From: Poa pratensis
Taxonomy: Eukaryota; Streptophyta; Magnoliopsida; Poales; Poaceae
DNA: 64,000 bases
Assembly: GCA_947311845.1 (NCBI GenBank)
Contig: CAMZMU010000034.1
Coordinates: forward strand, 94,367,976 to 94,431,975
Reading direction: 5' to 3'
Part shown: positions 45,138 through 57,298 of the stretch, in pieces
Layout of the letters: every line of letters begins with the position of its first letter
Position numbering within the stretch: the first letter of the stretch is position 1
Notes under the pieces: model-generated
Told to the model about the DNA's origin: nothing
Databases searched by the model: none
The model's input: only the letters and a program-made list of their open reading frames with translations
Made by a program: the position numbers and the translations under genes

Positions 45138-46073
45138 CTAGTCGCCAACTCGTCTCTCGGTTATGCTGAGGGGACTCGGTGTGCGTAATCCGGCGGACAC
45201 CGCGCGGCACTTGCATAATGAGAACGATCCGTTGTTGAGCAGGCTGAACTGCAACCCTGTGCTTGCTTCTTCAAATCTATCACCTACAGGCTGCAGCGCG
45301 CCAACCCTGCTTGTGCCCACAAATCTTAGGAGGGGATCAGCCTGCGTGAGAACGACAAAGCAGCCGCCATGGCTGCAATTTGCAGAGTCAGAGTCCACTG
45401 AACTGTCGGTAACAAATCATGAGAATAGTGCAAAAACAAAGCGTTGCCTGTACGGGCGTTCACCGGCTGCCGGGCTGCGCGGATGATTCCACTGAATCAG
45501 CAGATTAATCAAAGATTGGTCCCGTAGGAAGCCCCTCTTTTGCCCCGTTGTTCTGCTTCTCCTCGACCCTGGTATCGAACTGATTCCTCCTGCGCAGGCG
45601 GATGTATCCGTTATCCTCGGCTCAGTGCGTGTCGCCTGCGGCGTTGGTCGACAATGCACGTTGTGACGGAGATAAGTAGTTCTTGTTCTCCTCCGGCCGG
45701 CCGTAGAGGCCGTACGCAAACATGGAGGTCGACTGGGTTTCGTGAGATGCGAGTTGCGAGGAGCCCGACCAAGTACGACACTCCAAGGTTTCACACGATG
45801 GCAGCCGAGGCGTTCGACAGGGACACGCAGAAGATACGCACAATTTCCTCACCCAGCTCACCAGTGACCAATAGGGTGCTCGCTGGGGCGTCGGCATCAT
45901 CGTCCGCGAGCAGGGAACGTCGGAGTCCGCGTGGAGTGGACGGCAGCGTGGCTGGGGGAGACGGAGGCAGGCTCGCGGCAGGGTTGGCAAGGAGAACGAT
46001 GGAGATTCAGCTCCACGTTTGGCGCTCGGGACCAATCCTTGCATCTCAAAGACGACACGTAATGCCAGGATAG
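45138..46073 (-). other. GC-rich possible decayed exons, not identified
   Basis: On the minus strand fragments such as ASTLLVTGELGEEIVRIFCVS (about 45920-45850) and NPVDLHVCVRPLRPAGGE (about 45740-45690) have coding-like composition but lie in different frames and are cut by stops. Both strands are partly open, which reflects GC content. No family was recognised, and the region could be a gene remnant. Confidence 0.2.
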
Positions 46074-46741
46074 CTTGATCGAGACTCAGCCCCGCCGTCC
46101 CTGCCGATCACCTCGGCGACATCTCCTCGCGCCGCCGCTTTTTCTGGATCGATACGGGATCCATCGGAGAAAATTGTGTTAATCGAGTTGGGGTGGTGTA
46201 TATATGAGCGAGCAACCGTACGTTCAAGTAGATGTGGAGACCGAACCTGATACTCTTTGGACTCACGTAGTACAGTACAATTCCGGTCATTCCATACAGA
46301 GGAAAACCAAAATATAGCGAACCAAAATATAGCGAACGAAGAAAACGGACGACCAGAAACGTTAACGTACCAAAAAAAAGAACAAAATCGAAACGGTATG
46401 GAGTGGTGGGTAAATATGTTGTTTGGTGGGAGGGTAAAATCGGCAAAAAAAATGACGTACCACAAGAAACCTTAATGCTTTTATTATTAGGTATAGAATT
46501 CTCAGTTTTTTTATTTGAGGGGCTCTCAGCTCTGGTAAGAACAGAGACGAACTGGTGGCCCACATTTTGATGGCGTACAGCCCAATTTCCTGTAGAAAAG
46601 GCCCAGTTTATGCCAGCCGCCGTGACACGGCACGATCCGGCCAGGTAAACCCTGTCCCAAGCATCCTGCACCGTGAATCAAGCTGCCTGTTCCTACCCTA
46701 TTAAGCCAAACGCCGTGAAGCCACCACACAATCCCGTCGAC

Positions 46742-48234
46742 ATGGACTCTCGAGGCAAGCGCCGTCATGTCCATGACCGGCTGAGCAACCTGCCGGACTG
46801 CCTGCTGCACAACATACTCTCCGGCTTGGGGTCCCGGCAGGCCGTCCAGACGAGCGCACTGTCACGGCGGTGGAGGCACCTGTGGCGCCACGTGCCCTGC
46901 GCGGACATAGACGAGCGGGAGTTCGCCGCCGACAAGTGGGAGCGTTTCGAGGACTTCGTCGACCACATGTTGACGTCGATCCCGCCAGACACGCAGCTAG
47001 ACGCCTTCCGCCTGCACCTGGTCAGAGGCAGGGACAGCTACAGAAGCAGTTTGGACGCCTCCCATAGGTGGATCCGCCGCGGCCTCCAGCGCGCCCCAGC
47101 CACCGTCCACATCCATGCCGCCGGCGACACCACCATCGTTTTGAGACGGCACAGCTCGTTTTCGCCAGGCTCGCCTGTCATGGTCTCGTGCGAGGCTGGA
47201 TTCAGCCGCCGCCTCACGATCCTCTGCCTTGTCCAAGTCAGGATCGTAGCCGACTTCCTCAAGGACCTCGGCAAGGACTGCCCGGTGCTCGAGGTACTCT
47301 ACATGGAGAGGTGCGATGCGTACTTGAATATCGTCACCTCGCCCACCCTCCGGCCGGAGCCTCACCATGATAGGCCCAAACACCTACGGCACGGGAGCCG
47401 GACCCCTGAGGCTAACGGCACCACGCCTCGCCTCGATGCGCCTTGAGGAGTTCCCATACAACGGTTGGCGATACCACCATTAGTCTATTACAATGTAGAA
47501 GACGGAGCGCCGGACCTAGAGCCACTAACATCACTCTCCGATGCGTCGATCCGGCTCACGGGCCTATATAACTACCAGCGGGACCGTCCTCAATGGCAAG
47601 CGCAGAAGCTTGAGTTCTTGAAGTCGGTATACAACTTCTTGGCCCTCCTACCCAACGTCACAAACCTACATCTCTCGTGCTTCACCATTGAGGTACGTAT
47701 ACATATCAACTTAAGTCACGTGAGATCTTTTTTTCTGTCTAAGTCACATGTTCGATCCGTTCAGGCGTCGCCAGAGGAAGAATCTCTAGGATTCCCGGTG
47801 CTACATAATTTGAAGACCTTTTTTTTTTTGCATGGTCATAATTTGAAGACCTTGATCCTGGAAGAATGTGGTGTCGGAACCAAATTTCTGATCCTCACAA
47901 GCATCCTTCAGAACACGCCTAACTTGGAGAAGCTCGGATTACACCAGTGCATTGTACGTTATTATCTTGCACTTTCCTTTGTCCTTGAATATGTTTTACA
48001 TGCACTGAGCACTGAGCACAGTTTTATGCTGCCCCGAGCAAGAAGTGCATAGAGACGAGGAAAGAAGTTTCGAAAAGCCTACCACGTGTTTTATGGTGTA
48101 AGAAGCTCAAATCTATAGAAATCAAGCTCCGGGCGGAAGATGAGCCGCGCATGCTCAAGGTTTTATCGGAAATCTCCGAGAGAATGTTTTCCTCGTGGTG
48201 GCGGAGAGTCAAAATATCGAGAAAAACTGTATAG
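46742..48234 (+). pseudogene. F-box/LRR/FBD-type gene, three exons, two frameshifts
   Basis: ATG at 46742 (MDSRGKRRHVHDRLSNLPD). The F-box is LSNLPDCLLHNILSGLGSRQ followed by QTSALSRRWRHLWRHV. A LRR-like body follows (DFLKDLGKDCPVLEVLYMERCD, later LPNVTNLHLSCFTIE). Frameshifts occur near 47352 (after the TLR motif) and near 47462. Intron 1 is 47693-47763 (GTACGT…TTCAG) and intron 2 is about 47954-48034. The last exon encodes an FBD-like end (KLKSIEIKLRAEDEPRMLKVLSE) with a stop at 48232. Exon 2 contains a 28-base duplication repeating ATAATTTGAAGACCTT around a T13 run. Family members are SCF substrate adaptors. The structure is recognisable, but the product would be truncated. Confidence 0.8.
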
Positions 48235-48539
48235 AACATAGGGTGAATGCACGACCAAACTAGGAGAGCTCTAAGCACATGTGGCCGTTAATCGGATGAC
48301 TCGACAGGCATGAGCATGCCTTATAATTTTTCAAGAAGGCACGGTAAAATTCGAGGCGTATATAGTAGATGTGTTGATCATTGTTGTGCAAATAATAAAT
48401 GCGATAATCATCGTCATGCTAAATGATAAATGTATCTACCAATGTAGGAGTATGTAACACCCATGCAAGAGATTTTTTTTTATGTTGTCTAGATAGTAGG
48501 CACCAAGACATCAAGGATCACTATCCACGCGTCGAACGG

Positions 48540-48790
48540 AAACCGGGTAGTTAATTTATATTACACACGATTTAGTAACTATAATCGTGTGTGATACTTC
48601 ACAATGACGCTGGCGGTTCAGTATGTAGAACCGTGTCCGATACTTCGCGCACATGGTTCGCACGAATGAATCGTATACAAATATTATTACCATCGAACAT
48701 TGTTTAATGCCTTACACACGGTTTTTAGGGTAAACGATGTGGATAACACACACAGAGAGCTCCATCCGTGTACGATGGGGCCACAAATGA
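48540..48790. repeat. ACACGAT/CCGTGT-rich repeat, DNA-transposon subterminal type
   Basis: Motifs TTACACACGATTT, ATCGTGTGTGATA, AACCGTGTCCGATA and TTACACACGG recur in both orientations within 250 bases and again near 22470-22640. This is the style of subterminal repeats of grass DNA transposons. Ends and superfamily were not resolved. Confidence 0.4.
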
Positions 48791-48799
48791 ATATCACCT

Positions 48800-50239
48800 A
48801 TCTCATAGACATCAAGGATTTTTAGGACGAGTCCAAGATTCATTCGAGATTGAACCCATGGCGCGCACAATGCTTGTAGTGTAACAATGCAATGTTGATG
48901 TTGAACAGCTAGTAACAATGCAATGCAGTGTAATGTAAGGTTGGCCCATCATGGGCAATCGAGCCTTGTATCATGCTTGATTTTGAAAAAAAAAATCTGT
49001 AATCACAATTAATTGTTGCTTATACATTTTTATCTCAATCTTCTAAAAAAAATCTTCAAAGTTTCTGAAAGGTCAACCTCTAGTTCTTGAAATTTTTCAT
49101 GTTAATTTTCTAAAGCTAATCCCCTAACTTCTGAAAGTTCTCATCTATTTTCTAAGTTCTTAAAGTGTAGATGAAAATTCCCGCCTCGGAAACTTTCAAC
49201 AACCGATAAAAAGTACAGACGCACACAGTTGGCAAATTTTCTCCTGGGGAACGAAAATGTACCATCACGTATATATCTGTTACGTATGCGCTCCTACATT
49301 GGTTACATACAACCATATGTGCCCGTTACCAATGATACCCTCAAAAGACACGGTTATACACTCTGTGACCAATGATCCCTTCACATCAGCAACAACGTCG
49401 TGGTGATGGTTGCCAATAGAATTTCTGATCGACCTGTGTCCATAATGTCACTTTGTACTAGTTGATCCACCACCATCAATTGTTTAATGATTCGTCCGGT
49501 CCTCGTGATACGTCGCTCATACACTGTGTTTTATTCACGGAGACGCCGAACCTCAAGCATCATGATTGCGGAACAAGTTATGAGATTTGATCAGACGACA
49601 ACATTGATTCTTAGTTTGATAAAGATAATTGATATACTATGACTTGAAAACCCAGTTTGCGTTGGAAAAAAAAACTAGACAACCCAATGTGTCATCTACT
49701 CAGCTCCAATGGCCAAAAAACTCTGAAATAAATTAAAGGTGAGCGCTACGCGTCAGCCGGCTATAGCGAGCTCGGCCTCGCTACAGCCGCCGTCCGCGCC
49801 ATCCGATACGCCAGGTTCGGTCGATCCAGTGCGCGAAACGTTGCTTTCAGGGCAATGCGGGAAAAGTCGCTTTCGCGGTGCTGCGCGGAGACGCGCACGC
49901 GGACCTGTCGCTTGGCTCGCTAAAAGAATTGATCGGACGTCACTTGCTCCACGTGATGGAGTACAGCAACACAGCTTTTTGCTCGCTATTTTTTTAAAAT
50001 AATACTTTTTTTATTTATTTCCAGAAATAATACGCGTTTTTTTATTTTCAAAAATATTATCCACTCGTCTTGGCCGAAAACGATTAGTACTAATCGTCAT
50101 GAATCGTCATGACCGAAGACGATTAGTACTAATCATTTTCGCCGAAGACGACATGTCCCATGTGCAAGGAATCTGCATGTGGCAAAGACTATGCATGTGC
50201 ATGCATGCAACTGCCTATCGTCTTCTCCAAATACGACAA
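48800..50239. other. spacer, no gene seen
   Basis: No coding family was recognised. 49735-49985 is a GC-rich block of unknown origin. It is followed by AT-rich DNA with repeated GACGATTAGTACTAATCGTC palindromes (50080-50135), part of a repeat later interrupted by the solo LTR. Confidence 0.35.
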
Positions 50240-50244
50240 GGCCC

Positions 50245-51843
50245 TGATGCGTGTTAAGTTACACGTCCGTTGGGAACCTCAAGAGGAAGGTATGATGAGT
50301 GCAGCAACAAGTTTTTCCTCAGTAAGAAACCAAGATTTAATCGAATCAGTAGGAAGTCGAGGGTCTTCTGAAGGTTGTTGGTGGCTGAATGTGGCACGGC
50401 GCAACACCAGAGAATCAGCAGCAACGTGGAACCTGCACACAAGACAATCAAACTAATTTGCCCCAACGAAACAGCGAGGTTGTCAATCTCACCGGCTTGC
50501 TGAAAACAAAGAATTAAAAGTGTGGTGTGGAAAATGATGTTTGCTTGCAGAGAATTAAAGAGAACAATGATTGCAGTAGGTTGTATTTCAGATGTAAAAG
50601 AATGGATCGGGGTCCACAGTTCACTAGTGGTGTCTCTCCATAATAAAATACTAACATGCTGGGTAAACAAATTACAGCTGGGCAATTGACAAAATAGAGT
50701 GCATAACAATGCATATACAAGTCATGATGATCACTATGAGATTTACTTGGGCATTACGACAAAGTACACACACCGCTATCCACTATGCATCTGTGTCTAA
50801 ATAGTCCACCTTCAGGTTAGCATCCGCATCCTTTCCAGTATTAAGTTGCAAGCAACAGACAATTGCATTAAGTATGGTGAATAATGTAAACAATACAAAT
50901 ATCCTTAGGCAAAGCATTGCTGTTTTACCCCTAGTAGCAACAGCACATTCACAACCTTAGAACTTTCTGTCACTGTCCCAGATTAAATGGAGGCATGAAC
51001 CCACTATCTAGTATAAATACTCCCTCTTGGAGTTACAAGCATAAACTTGGCCAAAGCCTACACTAATAACGGAGAGCATGCAAGATCATAAACAACATAG
51101 GCATGAAAAATCAATAATCAACTTGACATAGTATTCAATATTCATCGGATCCCAGCAAACACAACATGTAGCTTTACAATAAGATGATCTTGATCATGAT
51201 AGGCAGCTCACAAGATCTAAACATGATGGCACAAGAGGAGAAGACAACCATCTAGCTACTGCTATGAACCCATAGTCCAGGGGTGGACTACTCACATCAC
51301 TCCGGAGGAAGGCATGGCGATGTAGAGCCCTCCGGTGATGATTCCCCTCTCCGGCAGGGTGCCGGGAAGAGATTCAGAACCCTCCCGAGCTAGGGTTGAC
51401 GACGGCGGCGGCTCTGAAACTTTTCGTGGATGGAGTCTCGGGTGTATAGGGTTTTCCCGAGAAAGGCAATTTATAGGCGAAGGGGCGATGTCGGTGGAGG
51501 CCCGAGGGCTCCTCACCACGTGGCGGCGCACCAGGGGTGGGACCCGCGCCACCACATGGTGAGGGCGCCTCGGTGCCCCCCTTCGTCTCTCCTTCGGACT
51601 CCGTGTACGTGACAGAAAAATAGGATCTTGGCTTTTTGTTTCGTCCAATTACGAGAATATTTCCAGAACAGCTTTTCTGGAATAAAAAACAGCAGAAAAC
51701 AGGAACTGGCACTGTGGCATCTTGTTAATAGGTTAGTCCCAGAAAATGCATAAAAATGCTATAAAGTGTGAATAAAACATGTAGCAATTGACATAATATA
51801 AGCATGGAACATAAGAAATTATAGATACGTTGGAGACGTATCA
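50245..51843 (-). mobile_element. solo LTR of an Athila-like gypsy element (1.6 kb)
   Basis: The minus-strand start is TGATACGTCTCCAACGTATC at 51843 and the end is …ACGCATCA at 50245. Flanks GGCCC (50240-50244) and GACCC (51844-51848) are a target duplication with one mismatch. The first about 130 bases on the minus strand resemble the LTR of the element at 32473-39121, but most of the body differs, so it is a related family. No internal region or second LTR is present. Solo LTRs arise by recombination between the two LTRs. Confidence 0.85.
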
Positions 51844-52159
51844 GACCCTAATCGTCTCCCCAAGGACGATTAGCCCAGTCGGCTTAGGCTAAGACGACTG
51901 ACTAATATTTTTGAAAAAAATAAAAACACGTATTATTTTCCTAATTAAATAAATTTCGTGTATTATTATTTTTAAGCTTTTTGCTCCACATGGTGGAGTC
52001 CACAGGTACTTCAGTTCGTATTCTCTTCTATCAAATCCCTCGCCCTCAACACTCAACCTGATGTCATGGAGAAGAACAACTTGTAGTAAAATTATGTTGG
52101 AACACTTTAAACACATTCATGTAGTAAAAAAAGTAACGAACATAATTTTTTTTACTATG

Positions 52160-52872
52160 TTTGTTGTCCCTGTGATGCAAGAAAATAACACCGATGGTGC
52201 AAAAACTATCAAGTTATGTAGCAGTTTAAATTTTCGACATGCTACCAAGAAATAGAAATGCTGCATATTTGTTGTCCTTGTGATGTAAGAAAATAACATC
52301 GATGGTGCAAAAACTATCAAGTTATGTAGCAGTTTAAATTTTCGACATGCTACCAAGAAATAGAAATGCTGCATATTTGTTGTCCTTGTGATGCAAGAAA
52401 ATAACACCGATGGTGCAAAAACTATCAAGTTATGTAGCAGTTTAAATTTTCAACAAGCTACCAAGAAATAGAAATGCTGCATATTTGTTGTCCTTGTGAT
52501 GCAAGAAAATAACACCGATGGTGCAAAAACTATCAAGTTATGTAGCAGTTTAAATTTTCGACATGCTACCGAGAAATAGAAATGATGCATATTTGTTGTC
52601 CTTGTGATGCAAGAAAATAACACCGATGGTGCAAAAACTATCAAGTTATGTAGCAGTTTAAATTTTCGACATGCTACTAAGAAATAGAAATGATGCATAT
52701 TTGTTGTCCTTGTGATGCAAGAAAATAACACCGATGGTGCAAAAACAATCAAGTTATGTAGCAGTTTAAATTTTCGACATGCTACCAAGAAATAGAAATG
52801 CTGCGTATTTGTTGTCCTTGTGATGCAAGAAAATAACACCGATGGTGCAAAAACTATCAAGTTATGTAGCAG
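52160..52872 (-). repeat. tandem array, 7 units of exactly 108 bp, open on the minus strand
   Basis: The motif GTGATGCAAGAAAATAACA starts at 52172, 52280, 52388, 52496, 52604, 52712 and 52820, a constant 108-base step with no indels. On the minus strand each unit encodes 36 residues (LLHNLIVFAPSVLFSCITRT, TNMQHFYFLVACRKFK) in the same frame through all units, except for one CGA-to-TGA stop in the third (near 52451). On the plus strand each unit has a TAG. Whether it is translated is unknown; it may simply be a minisatellite with a period divisible by three. Confidence 0.9.
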
Positions 52873-52879
52873 TATCATT

Positions 52880-54140
52880 TAAACAAATGTTGGGGAGGGA
52901 TAGTTTGTTGAATATGTGGCCAGTAGCATTTTTGCTTAGGGATTGTAGCATAAACCTAATTGTAGTGTAACATATAACAAAAATGCAGCAAATAAATAAA
53001 AGTCTAACTAAAATGTAGCACAAACGCATGTAGCAAATCTCATCACTGTATGTAACATCGAGATTTCTCCTAAAACACTGAGCTCCACGGTTAACCATAG
53101 AGGCACCATCAAAAAGTCATCAAAGAAACTTAGTTTCATGGCGGCCCGATCTCGCCGATTCAACACCATCGGTTACTAGTTCGGCTTGCTGAAGGCCTAG
53201 ATCTGGCGACCCTGGTCCCATTCGCACTACTATGTCGTCTTCACGACTTCACGTAGTCGTGGTATCGAATGAATCATAAAACATCACAGAGTGTAGATTC
53301 AAAGGGATCTGTATAGGATAGGTGTCGGCTTTGTGAGATTCATCGAATATGCCCGGACGAATGGGCCCGACGAACCATCAAACACCAAAATAGTCTGCAG
53401 CTTGTACCAAGTTAATAAAGGTTTCATTTAGCACCATGTAATCAATAGATGTAGTGCATGTAGCAAAAAGTATTGTAGGATGTGACCGTAAAAAAAAGTG
53501 TGACATGCCAATGTCGCTGGTGACATCCGACCTGCACTGTAGTGAACAGTATGGCTGCATGTCACATGGTCCTTTGCCCACTTTACGACTTACGTGAGAA
53601 AATTTGAGGAGAGAGAGACCACTCATGTGGGAAAGCAGTGGGAGGCTGTAGATTAGTGTTTTCCTAAATTAAACTACTGCAAAACGTAGCAACAAAAGAG
53701 TTGGTAGGTTGTTTTGAGTGGACGAACCTATTCTCCACGCAACCGGGCTTCCGTCTGTGCTCCCTCTCGGCACCAGACCACACGAAGCCATGGAGGCTAG
53801 TTATCGCACGTTCGATCGATAGGTATCGATCGCACGATTTCGGACCAAATAATCCTTCCGTATTAGGAAAGACACTGGTTTCCTGATTGGGTGCGCACGC
53901 ACGCGGACGTGACCGATTCATTCTCTTTTCCCTTTTCGTGAGCTTGTCACGATCTGCCTACGTATGTACCCGTATTTATCAGTATGGAAATCACGATCGG
54001 GCGTATGTTCGCGGGACGGACGTGTTCGACTTTTTCCTGCTATTCCCTTTTGACGCCAAAATCAAACATTTGATTATTTGCTATTCCCTTTTGGCGCGAA
54101 ATTATTAGAAAGTAAAAAAACAAATTAGTGAACTTTATCA
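52880..54140. other. spacer and left shoulder of the inverted-repeat element, no gene seen
   Basis: 52880-53690 has no recognised feature. 53693-53760 matches 23818-23885 in reverse complement (shared AGTTGGTAGGTTG and CACGCAAC), a dispersed repeat. 53900-54140 contains two copies of the TATTCCCTTTTGrCGC motif. Confidence 0.4.
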
Positions 54141-54309
54141 ATTCCCTTTTTGGGCCAGTGATATTTTAGGGTAACAAAATGGGTGGGAGATAGGAGAAAT
54201 CCACTTCCTACTAGTATAAAAAATTGGAACAAAAAGGAACTACCACTTTCTACTAGTACAAAATTTTGATCAGAAAAACCACCACTTTCTACTAGTACCA
54301 AAATTTGCG

Positions 54310-54905
54310 GGAATGCTAATCATCGCACGTTCAAGCGGTCGAACGATTTTGTCGTTTAGCGACCGCCGCCGGGAGGAAGACGAACGCCGCCGCCGTCGAT
54401 TTCCCCCGCACCCTCGCCATAAGTTGCTCCTCGCCGTCACCTCGGCCAACCGCGGTTGCGACGGCTCCGGCTCGGCTGGCCGTCGCCGAAGGAGGAAGAA
54501 GACCGTGCGCGCCGGCGGCGATCCCTTCGGTTCCCCCCACACCCCCCTCGTTAAGTTGCTAGCTCGACAGCGCTCGCTCCATCATCAACGGCGTCTTCTC
54601 CGCCCCGGCTCCCTGTCGATCGCCGCGGCGTCGCCGGCGCCGTCTCGGCCGGAGAGGAAGATGCCAGTGGCAGCTCCATCGATTTCCCCCCGACCCTGCA
54701 CCCCCGCCATAAGGTTTGTCCTCGCCGTCGCCGCCTCCGGAGAGGAATACCACCGACGCGTCTTCGATTTCCCCCCGACCCCGCACCCCGGCGATAAGCT
54801 TGCTCCTCGCCATCACCGCCTCCGCCGCGGCTGCGGCGGCTCCTCTGTCGCCGTCGCCGGAGAGGAAGACCCGCGTCGGGGGAAGATAAAACTAACTAAA
54901 GTCAT
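54310..54905 (+). other. GC-rich block with repeated exon-like units
   Basis: A unit containing TCGATTTCCCCC, CACCCTCGCCATAAG and CTCGCCGTCACC recurs three times (near 54395, 54685 and 54765). Open frames exist on both strands, but with Arg/Pro-rich composition and no domain. It may be captured and amplified gene leader sequence. Confidence 0.35.
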
Positions 54906-54909
54906 CGAG

Positions 54910-56580
54910 AGCACGAGTTACCAACCTAAAGAAAATAGTACATGATGATACCAAGTACATAGCAAGCAAGTTACCGATCGAAGTACTAACTAAAGTGTTA
55001 CCAAGCATCTGGCGCACCAATTACCAACATAAAAACTAGTAGATGATGATACCAAGCACATAGCAAGCAAGTTACCGATCCTAGAACTAAACTGAAGTGT
55101 TACCAAGCATATAGCGCATGAATTACCAACTTAAAAACTAGTACATGATGATACCAACCACATAGCCAGCGAGTTACCGATCCTACGACTAACAAAAGTG
55201 TTACCAAGCATCTAGCGCACGAGTAGATGATGATACCAAGTACCTACCAAGCAAGTTACCGATTCTAGGACTGACTAAAGTGTTACCGACCATCTAGCGC
55301 ACATGAATTACCAATCTAAATACGAGTGCATGATGATACCAGGTATCTAGCAAGCAAGTTACCAATCCTAACACTAACTAAAGTGTTACCAAGCATCTGG
55401 TGCACCAATTACCAACATAAAAACTAGTAGATGATGATACCAAGCACATAGCAAGCAAGTTACCGATCCTAAAACTAAACTGAAGTGTTACCAAGCATAT
55501 AGCGCATGAATTACCAACTTAAAAACTAGTACATGATGATACCAACCACATAGCCAGCGAGTTACCTATCCTACGACTAACTAAAGTGTTACCAAGCATC
55601 TAGCGCACGAGTAGATGATGATACCAAGTACCTACCAAGCAAGTTACCGATTTTAGGACTGACTAAAGTGTTACCGACCATCTAGCGCACATGAATTACC
55701 AATCTAAATACGAGTGCATGATGATACCAGGTATCTAGCAAGCAAGTTACCAATTCTAAGACTAACTAAAGTGTTACCAAGCATCTGACGCACCAATTAC
55801 CAATATAAAAACTAGTAGATGATGATATCAAGCAGATAGCAAGCAAGTTACCGATCCTAGAACTAAACTTAAAAGTTACCAAGCATATAACGCACAAATT
55901 ACCAACTTAAAAACTAGTACATGATGATACAACCACATAGCTAGCGAGTTATCAATCCTAGGACTAACTAAAGTGTTATCAAGCATTTAACGCACGAGTA
56001 GATGATGATACCAAATACCTACCAAGCAAGTTACCGATCCTAGGACTGACTAAAGTGTTACCGACCATCTAGCGCATTAATTACCAATCTAAATACTAGT
56101 GCTTGATGATACCAAGTATCTAGCAAGCAAGTTACCGATCCTAGGACTAACTAAAGTGTTACCAAGCATCTGGCGCACCAATTACCAACATAAAAACTAG
56201 TAGATGATGATACCAAGCACATGGCAAGCAAGTTACCGATCCTATAACTGAACTGAAGTGTTACCAAACATATAGCGCACGAATTACCAACTTAAAAACT
56301 AGTACATGATGATACCAACCACATAGCCAGCGAGTTACCGATCCTAAGACTAACTAAAATATTACCAAGCATCTAGCGCACGAGTAGATGATGATACCAA
56401 GTACCTACCAAACAAATTACCGATCTTAGGACTGACTAAAGTGTTACCGACCATCTAGCGCATGAATTACCAATCTAAATACTAGTGCATGATGATACCA
56501 AGTATCTAGCAACCAAGTTACCGATCTTAGGACTAACTAAAGTGTTACCAAGCATCTATACCTTGAATTACCAACCTAAA
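54910..56580 (+). repeat. higher-order tandem array: period about 386 bp, four monomers per period
   Basis: The anchor TTACCAAGCATCTggcgCACC recurs at 54999, 55386, 55774, 56159 and 56545, a step of 385-388. Each period holds four related monomers of about 105, 98, 83 and 103 bases, each with GTTACC…GATGATACCAA…AGCAAGTTACCGATC. The 83-base monomer lacks the AATTACCAACTTAAAAACTA part. Corresponding monomers in successive periods are much more alike than neighbours within a period. Confidence 0.9.
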
Positions 56581-57298
56581 AAATAGTATATATATATTAT
56601 GTTGCCATAATAGCCATCATAGTTATCATTTTGTTATTTTTTTACCAGATAATATTGTCGTTCTTCTGGAATATATTATGACCAAAATGCATAGTAGTCT
56701 GAATTAGGTTTTCTCTTATTTTATACTAGTACAAAGTGGTAGTTTTTTTTCTATTCTAATTTCTTGTACTTGTAGAAAGTGAACTTGTCCTATTCTCCGC
56801 CTATTTTTATTTACCCTATAAAACCACCGTCCCAAAAAGGGAATTGGAAAATATGTTGGGTATTTTTTTGCAAGCAAAAACCGAATATTTTGTTTTTAGC
56901 GCGTAAAGTGAATAGTAAAAAGAGAATAAAAAATTGAGCATGAACTCTTAGGGACGTTATTTTTTACCCTGAAAACCACTGACCAAAAAGGGAAATCAAA
57001 ATAAATTCGGTCTCAGAAAAATGATTTTCATACAAAATACATGTTTTCATAGATATAGGGAACAGAAAAATTGATAAGTATGATTCTCTATATAAATAAA
57101 TGTTTATATAAAATAAAATAAACGGAATAGGACAAAGGGAAAAAAGAATGTTGAACATCTTAGTTCTTACGTTGTCTATACTCGTGACGTGAAAATAAAG
57201 GGAATAGGCAGGGACCACGAATGAGCAAGTATGCTCCTATACATTTCACGTACGCGAGGAAAAAGGAATGGGCTGAAAAAGAAAACAAGCGTACATTT

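Larger units (their letters stand above)
54141..56848. mobile_element. inverted-repeat element enclosing a GC-rich block and a higher-order tandem array
   Basis: 54141-54300 and 56726-56848 are imperfect inverted copies: CAATTCCCTTTTTGGG, then AGGGTAA, then ACTACCACTTTCTACTAGTA on the left, matched by the reverse complement of the right. More matching sequence lies outside both arms (TTCCCTTTTTGG with CAGTGGTTTTCAGGGTAA at 56960-57000), so the true ends are probably farther out. No transposase was seen. It looks like a large foldback or MULE-like non-autonomous element. Confidence 0.55.

Noticed and set aside
45540..46073. 177-residue plus-strand open frame
   Set aside because: Both strands are open and no domain is visible; kept only as an unidentified GC-rich region.
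54313..54945. 210-residue Arg-rich open frame
   Set aside because: Built from GC-rich repeated units, open on both strands, no domain.
54910..56580. CRISPR-like array
   Set aside because: Repeats without unique spacers, plant nuclear context; it is a tandem satellite with higher-order periods.
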